A stretch of DNA of 5,217 nt, taken from the NCBI GenBank assembly GCA_050289625.1, contig JBNKGC010000319.1:1-5217 (forward strand), given 5' to 3'. The translations under genes were made by a program, and so were the position numbers. Source of the stretch: NIC37A-2 sp050289625 (GTDB lineage Bacteria; Myxococcota_A; Polyangia; Polyangiales; Polyangiaceae). Of the stretch, positions 1 through 3,058 are shown piece after piece. Numbering within the stretch: position 1 is the first letter of the stretch; each line of letters begins with the position of its first letter. The notes below the pieces were generated by a model. That model saw nothing but the letters and a program-made list of their open reading frames with translations, did no database searches and was not told the origin of the DNA.

Positions 1-618
1 AGCTCCAGGGGCACCCGACTCTTTGATGTTGTTGACGGTCTCGTTCATTCTCTCGAAACGCTGCTGCCCGTCGTGCAAAGCTAGCTCCTTTGAGCCCTCC
101 ACAACAACGCCATTTCCCTTCAAGTCTGACGCGAGAATCGGCCGGGTCGCATTTCCGTACCAGTTCTGGAAAGCAGTGTCCTGAACCTTCCAGTCCGCGT
201 CGAGTTGGTCCCGCTCAGCTTGCCGGGCGTCCCGCTGACCCTGCAAACTATCAATATTCGCCTGAACGCTTTCCGTGCTCTCCTCCTCGTCGGGGTCGAA
301 GAGCGCTTGCACCTCCGTGTCAATCATCGCGTCCAGCTGGTTGATTTCGTCAGTCAGCGCACTGCGCTCCGTCTCGTACGCTGCCTTTTGTTCAAGGTGA
401 TTGCGGATTACGTCACGGTCCTCATCGTCAAGCAGGCCCAACGGATCAATGTTCTTCAGAACAGATCCCCGCACGTACGCATACACATTCAAATCCGCCG
501 CCCCCGGCGCATGCACCGCCAGCGGATCCGCGCTCACCCACCGCCCCAGCAGCGGATTCAGGAACCTCTTCCCGAAATACTGCAGCCCAACCTCGACATC
601 CTCCTCTTTGCCCGTCTT
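1..618 (-). CDS. Rhs core C-terminal fragment with variable tip (5'-truncated, runs off left edge)
   Basis: This minus-strand frame is open for 206 codons from 618 to the window edge. The first 62 residues match the end of an Rhs/YD-repeat core: TGKEEDVEVGLQYFGKRF, then GRWVSADPLAVH, then LNVYAYV, ending in the DPLGL boundary motif at about residues 58-62 (base 433). In Rhs polymorphic toxins this boundary separates the encapsulating shell from a variable C-terminal effector. Residues 63-206 are charged and probably helical (ERSALTDEINQLDAMID, an acidic DPDEEES patch, then AERDQLDADWKVQDTAFQNWYG); I recognise no toxin fold, and the end lies outside the window. A TGA at 619-621 stops the frame just upstream, and the usual thousand-residue N-terminal shell is absent because the Rpn-like gene lies there. 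The first start-like codon in frame is GTG at 535-537, inside the core. It could be an orphan Rhs tip cassette or a pseudogene. The Rhs assignment is firm; whether it is expressed is unknown. Confidence 0.8.
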
Positions 619-709
619 TCAGAAGGCCGACGCTCGATCGCCCTGCGTAACTGAGTTCTCCGACGCGCACACGCGAGGGCAGACAAAAATCGCCAGACGC
701 GAGTTTTCC

Positions 710-729
710 GTGATGCACATGTGATGCAC
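710..729. repeat. Direct repeat of GTGATGCAC around a palindrome
   Basis: GTGATGCAC occurs at 710-718 and again at 721-729, 11 bp from start to start, about one helical turn. The junction makes the perfect palindrome CACATGTG at 716-723, and CCGTG on the left is echoed by CACGG on the right. It lies between the broken Rhs piece and the Rpn-like gene. It could be an operator for the gene starting at 807, the scar of the event that truncated the Rhs gene, or chance. Confidence 0.4.
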
Positions 730-771
730 CACGGAGCTCTCCCCGGCGGCTTCGGCAGCTAAGAAGGCAGG

Positions 772-806
772 TTCCCCGATCCGTCTTCGGCGTGTAGGCT
801 TCGCCC
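772..806 (+). promoter_or_regulatory. Possible promoter of the Rpn-like gene, perhaps giving a leaderless GTG transcript
   Basis: TAGGCT at 795-800 fits the TAnnnT pattern of a sigma-70-type -10 element and ends 6 bp before the GTG start at 807. Transcription would therefore begin at or next to the start codon. There is no clear Shine-Dalgarno sequence between it and the GTG, which agrees with a leaderless message. TTCCCC at 772-777 has the right 17-bp spacing for a -35 element but is a poor match. This is inference from spacing and one hexamer. Confidence 0.3.
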
Positions 807-1658
807 GTGCCGTCTGCGATTCACGAGGGGCTCGTTCGCCTCTTCCAGGTCAACCCAGGCCTCGCCGCCACGTTGCTCCGCGATGTACTCGGGATCGAGC
901 TGCCGCCGCATCGCGAGGTACGCGCTGACTCGAGCAGCTTTTCCGACCTCAAGCCGCCGGAGTACAGAGCGGACGTGCTCACCGTCTTCGATGGCGAGCA
1001 CGGCAAGCCCGCCCTCGCCTGCATCGTCGAGGTGCAGCTTGATGCCAAGGAAAAGAAGCGTCGGGACTGGCTCGCCTACACCGCAAGCGCCGTTCGGCAG
1101 CTCCGATGCGATGCCTGTGTGCTCGTCGTTACGCCCGACGCCAAGGTCGCCGAGTGGGCAGCCACCCCCATGCCCTTCGGCTTCGTCTCCAGCTATCTGC
1201 CACTCGTCATCGGGCCCAAGCAGATCCCCCTCATCGCCGATCCGGAGCAGGCCAAGGCTGCCCCGTTCCTCGCAGTCCTCTCCGCCGTCGCCCACGGCCA
1301 GGACGATCCGGAGCTCGCCGTCCAGGCCGCCGCAGCCGCCCGAGATGCTGTCGTGCCCCTCGACGACGGTGTTGTATACTTTGACCTCATCAAGGCCAGC
1401 CTCAGCGAGGCGGCCCGAAAGGCCTTCGAAATGCTTCCAGCTACCTACGAGTTTCAGGACCCGGCTCTCCGCGCTTCCTACATCAAAGGTGAAGCTCGCT
1501 CGAAAGCTGACGACGTTCTGACCTTCCTCGATGCTCGCGGCCTGACCGTCTCGGACGAGCAGCGCGAGCGCGTTCTCGCCTGTGCCGATCTCGACGTGCT
1601 GAAGCTTTGGGTCCGCAAGGCGGCCACCGTCGCTTCCGTCGACGAGCTCTTCGACTGA
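807..1658 (+). CDS. Rpn-like PD-(D/E)XK nuclease-fold protein
   Basis: The product has 283 residues, begins MPSAIHEGLVRLFQ and looks full length. The opening MPS-x-IHE, LLRDVLGIELP near residue 23, EYRADVLTVF at 52-61 and ACIVEVQL at 71-78 place it in a family related to Rpn recombination-promoting nucleases and PD-(D/E)XK 'putative transposases'. The likely catalytic pattern is D56 with E75-x-Q77, where Q replaces the more usual Lys. A CDACVLVVTP strand follows at 101-110. The C-terminal 50 residues (DVLTFLDARGLTVSDEQRE, ending VASVDELFD) form a helical tail of a kind I recall in relatives. The GTG start at 807 puts the conserved MPS at the N-terminus. The gene is transcribed away from the Rhs piece and has its own terminator at 1690-1729. 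Family members are probably DNases linked to recombination, but the role of this one is unknown. The family call is good; nuclease activity is inferred. Confidence 0.85.
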   Translation: MPSAIHEGLVRLFQVNPGLAATLLRDVLGIELPPHREVRADSSSFSDLKPPEYRADVLTVFDGEHGKPALACIVEVQLDAKEKKRRDWLAYTASAVRQLRCDACVLVVTPDAKVAEWAATPMPFGFVSSYLPLVIGPKQIPLIADPEQAKAAPFLAVLSAVAHGQDDPELAVQAAAAARDAVVPLDDGVVYFDLIKASLSEAARKAFEMLPATYEFQDPALRASYIKGEARSKADDVLTFLDARGLTVSDEQRERVLACADLDVLKLWVRKAATVASVDELFD

Positions 1659-1689
1659 GCCGCACTTCGACGGGCAGTTGATGCACGAA

Positions 1690-1729
1690 GGCCCGTGGCG
1701 GGCCCCTCCATCGGGGCCGGGCACGGGCC
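1690..1729 (+). terminator. Strong GC hairpin terminator after the Rpn-like gene
   Basis: The arms at 1690-1706 and 1713-1729 form a 17-position stem with two mismatches and a 6-nt loop (TCCATC). They begin and end with GGCCCGTG and CACGGGCC. On the plus strand the stem is followed by a T-rich stretch, GTTCTTCATTT, at 1730-1740. The hairpin lies 31 bp beyond the TGA at 1656-1658, the place expected for an intrinsic terminator of that gene. The T tract is interrupted, so efficiency is uncertain. Confidence 0.75.
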
Positions 1730-1782
1730 GTTCTTCATTTGCGAGGGTGGGCGGGAAGCCTCACCTCGCCTGGGTGGTGCTC

Positions 1783-1826
1783 GCTAGGCCCGGGTGGGAG
1801 GGCCAGGGGCCCGCCCGGGCCGTAGC
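1783..1826. repeat. Long GC-rich hairpin inside the repeat array
   Basis: GCTAGGCCCGGGTGGG at 1783-1798 can pair with CCCGCCCGGGCC at 1810-1821 and TAGC at 1823-1826. This gives 16 pairs including one G-T(U), with one bulged G at 1822 and an 11-nt loop. No T-rich tract follows on either strand, so it does not look like a simple terminator. It lies between the two best-matched G-rich units and may be the central hairpin of a composite repeat. Confidence 0.55.
1792..1809 (+). other. Putative G-quadruplex motif
   Basis: Four G tracts with short loops occur in 18 bases on the plus strand: GGG, T, GGG, A, GGG, CCA, GGGG. This fits the standard G3 loop 1-7 pattern. The same bases form part of the left arm and the loop of the 1783-1826 hairpin, so the two structures are mutually exclusive. 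Folding in the cell is inferred only. Confidence 0.5.
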
Positions 1827-1875
1827 CTCACGTTGCAAGGGTGGGTGGGAAGCCTCTCGTTGCCTTGACGGAGCT

Positions 1876-2005
1876 GGGGCTGGCTAAGTGCTCGTTCTGC
1901 TGCGCGGCGCTGCTCGGTTCCGCGCTTCGCAAAACATCTGCGCATCAAGCGCTGCACTGTGCCTTCCTCGCCGCGTCTGCAGCAACGCAGCACTTAGCCA
2001 GCCCC
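1876..2005. repeat. 130-bp imperfect inverted repeat with perfect 17-bp ends, at the 3' end of the recombinase gene
   Basis: GGGGCTGGCTAAGTGCT at 1876-1892 is exactly the reverse complement of 1989-2005. Pairing continues inward: CGTT 1893-1896 with AACG 1984-1987, GCTG 1899-1902 with CAGC 1980-1983, and CGCGGCG 1903-1909 with CGCCGCG 1969-1975. This makes 32 pairs with small one-sided bulges (C1988, 1897-1898, 1976-1979). An apical stem pairs GCGCTT 1922-1927 with AAGCGC 1947-1952 and CGCA 1928-1931 with TGCG 1939-1942. The right arm contains the recombinase stop codon (1994-1996). No T tract follows the repeat on either strand, so a plain terminator is unlikely. It may be a folded recombination site, the end of a mobile element, a MITE-like insertion or a structured RNA. 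The repeat is certain; its role is not known. Confidence 0.85.
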
Positions 2006-3043
2006 CGGTGCTGCGCGGGGGTAGCCGGCAGGGCGCCGCCATGCGGTCGTCGTCTTCGCCAAGGTGTGGTCGAGTTTCGCTGCGGGATGCGTCGTCTCGT
2101 GCACCTTCCTCAGCTGACGCAGCGACACTCGCGTGTAGATCTGCGTCGACTCCAGGCTCGCGTGCCCAAGAATCTCCTGAATGAACCGCACGTCCGCTCC
2201 GCCTTCGAGCATCAGGGTCGCCATCGTGTGTCGGAAAAGATGGCAGCCGCCGCTCTTGCCGATGCCCGATTGCTTCACGTAGGCGCGGACCTTTTGGCCA
2301 AGCCAATCGGCGTTCAGCTGAGTGCCGTCCGCCGACAGGAACAGCGCGTTTTCTCCCTCGTGGAGAGCCAGCTCCGGCCGCACGCCGCTCACGTAGAGCG
2401 ACACCCAGAACGCCGCCCGCTCCCCCACCGGCACGTAGCGCTCCTTCTTGCCCTTCCCTCGCCTCACCCGCAGCGTCCGCGTCTCGGCTTCGAAGTCCGC
2501 TACCTCGAGCTCCGTCACTTCCATCCGACGGATCCCCGTCGAGTACAGAAGCTCCAACACTGCCCGGTCCCTCAGGCCCACGGCGGTCGTCACGTCAGGC
2601 ACGGCGAGCACGGCTTCGGCTTCGCTTTCGCTGAGCACGTCCTTGATCAGGCGCTTCGGGAGACGGGGGAGTTCGAGATCGGCTGCGGGGTTGCCGCTCA
2701 CCACGCCTCGCTTCACCAGCCACCGAAAGAACACGCTCACCTGACTGATGCGCACCCGCTGCGTCCGAAACCCCAAAGGCTTCCCATTCGGCCGCCGCAG
2801 ATGAAACAGAAACCGCTGGTAGCGCTCCATCTCCCCGCGGGTGATGTCCACGGGGCGCATCAATCCTCTGAGCTCCGCCCACTCGATGAAGAGCCCGAGG
2901 CCGCTTTCGGCGTTCGAGAGCGTGCGTGGCGAGTAGTCCCGGACGCGCAGCCACTCGAAGTAGCGCTTCGTCCAGACGCAAAACCCCTCCGGCACGCTCG
3001 CGTCGCCGAGGGAATGGCGCTTCTTCGCTCCTTTGCGCGGCAT
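1994..3043 (-). CDS. Tyrosine recombinase / site-specific integrase (XerC/D-like)
   Basis: The 349-residue product has the two domains of a tyrosine recombinase: an N-terminal SAM-like DNA-binding domain (about residues 22-115, with RDYSPRTLSNAESGLGLFIEW) and a catalytic domain (about 135-310). All six catalytic residues are visible: R172 in STGIRRMEVTEL, K197 in RRGKGKKERYVP, H268 and R271 in HLFRH, H294 in ILGHASLEST, and the nucleophile Y303 in TQIYTRV. Their spacing matches XerD closely. The ATG at 3041-3043 follows a good ribosome binding site, 15 bp after the upstream primase stop, so the two genes form an operon. Such enzymes cut and join DNA at short inverted core sites. The last 25 residues or so (after AAKLD) are Pro/Arg/Ala-rich and look unlike a usual family tail; the final GAG-stop is encoded by the 1876-2005 inverted repeat. 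It appears intact and probably active. Its target site is unknown. Confidence 0.95.
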   Translation of the reverse strand: MPRKGAKKRHSLGDASVPEGFCVWTKRYFEWLRVRDYSPRTLSNAESGLGLFIEWAELRGLMRPVDITRGEMERYQRFLFHLRRPNGKPLGFRTQRVRISQVSVFFRWLVKRGVVSGNPAADLELPRLPKRLIKDVLSESEAEAVLAVPDVTTAVGLRDRAVLELLYSTGIRRMEVTELEVADFEAETRTLRVRRGKGKKERYVPVGERAAFWVSLYVSGVRPELALHEGENALFLSADGTQLNADWLGQKVRAYVKQSGIGKSGGCHLFRHTMATLMLEGGADVRFIQEILGHASLESTQIYTRVSLRQLRKVHETTHPAAKLDHTLAKTTTAWRRPAGYPRAAPGAG

Positions 3044-3049
3044 CCGTCG

Positions 3050-3053
3050 CTCC
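3050..3053 (-). promoter_or_regulatory. Ribosome binding site of the recombinase gene
   Basis: On the minus strand GGAG lies 6 nt before the ATG at 3043, in the 15-bp gap after the primase stop codon (3059-3061). It supports this start and co-translation with the upstream gene. The gap is made of a tandem 8-bp duplication (GAGCGACG twice, 3045-3060), and the first copy overlaps the primase TGA. Confidence 0.6.
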
Positions 3054-3058
3054 GTCGC

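Larger units (their letters stand above)
1741..1864. repeat. Diverged G-rich repeat units (GGGTGGGnGGG...AGCCTC)
   Basis: Two 30-bp units, 1741-1770 and 1835-1864, agree at 25 of 30 positions and share GGGTGGG, GGGAAGCCTC and a final GCC. Each unit can fold by pairing its ends: GCGAGG with CCTCGC in the first, GCAAGG with CGTTGC in the second. A G-C pair in the first becomes A-T in the second, a compensatory change; one other pair is lost. A third, more diverged relative lies between them, with GGGTGGGAGGG at 1792-1802 and AGCCTCAC at 1824-1831. There is no convincing coding frame. It may be a REP/BIME-like or other structured intergenic repeat. Confidence 0.55.

Noticed and set aside
120..718. 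Several short open frames on both strands over the Rhs region
   Set aside because: They are other-frame readings of the Rhs core and tip. For example, a minus-strand frame at 446-718 reads the core bases one position out of register.
759..1724. A 321-codon open frame on the minus strand opposite the Rpn-like gene
   Set aside because: The plus-strand frame has clear family motifs from its first residues, while this one is Gly-rich without motifs and runs through the terminator hairpin.
1876..2005. The 130-bp inverted repeat as an integron attC site
   Set aside because: The one-sided bulges are similar, but the RYYYAAC...GTTRRRY box arrangement is absent. The GTT/AAC bases present are in the opposite order on both strands, and the recombinase is not visibly an IntI.
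1876..2005. The inverted repeat as an ordinary intrinsic terminator of the recombinase gene
   Set aside because: The stem is far longer than usual, it includes the stop codon, and no T tract follows it on the minus or plus strand.
1876..2005. A MITE insertion with target-site duplication
   Set aside because: The ends are terminal inverted repeats, but the flanks (GACGGAGCT on the left, CGGTGCTGC on the right) show no clear duplicated target, so this remains only a possibility.
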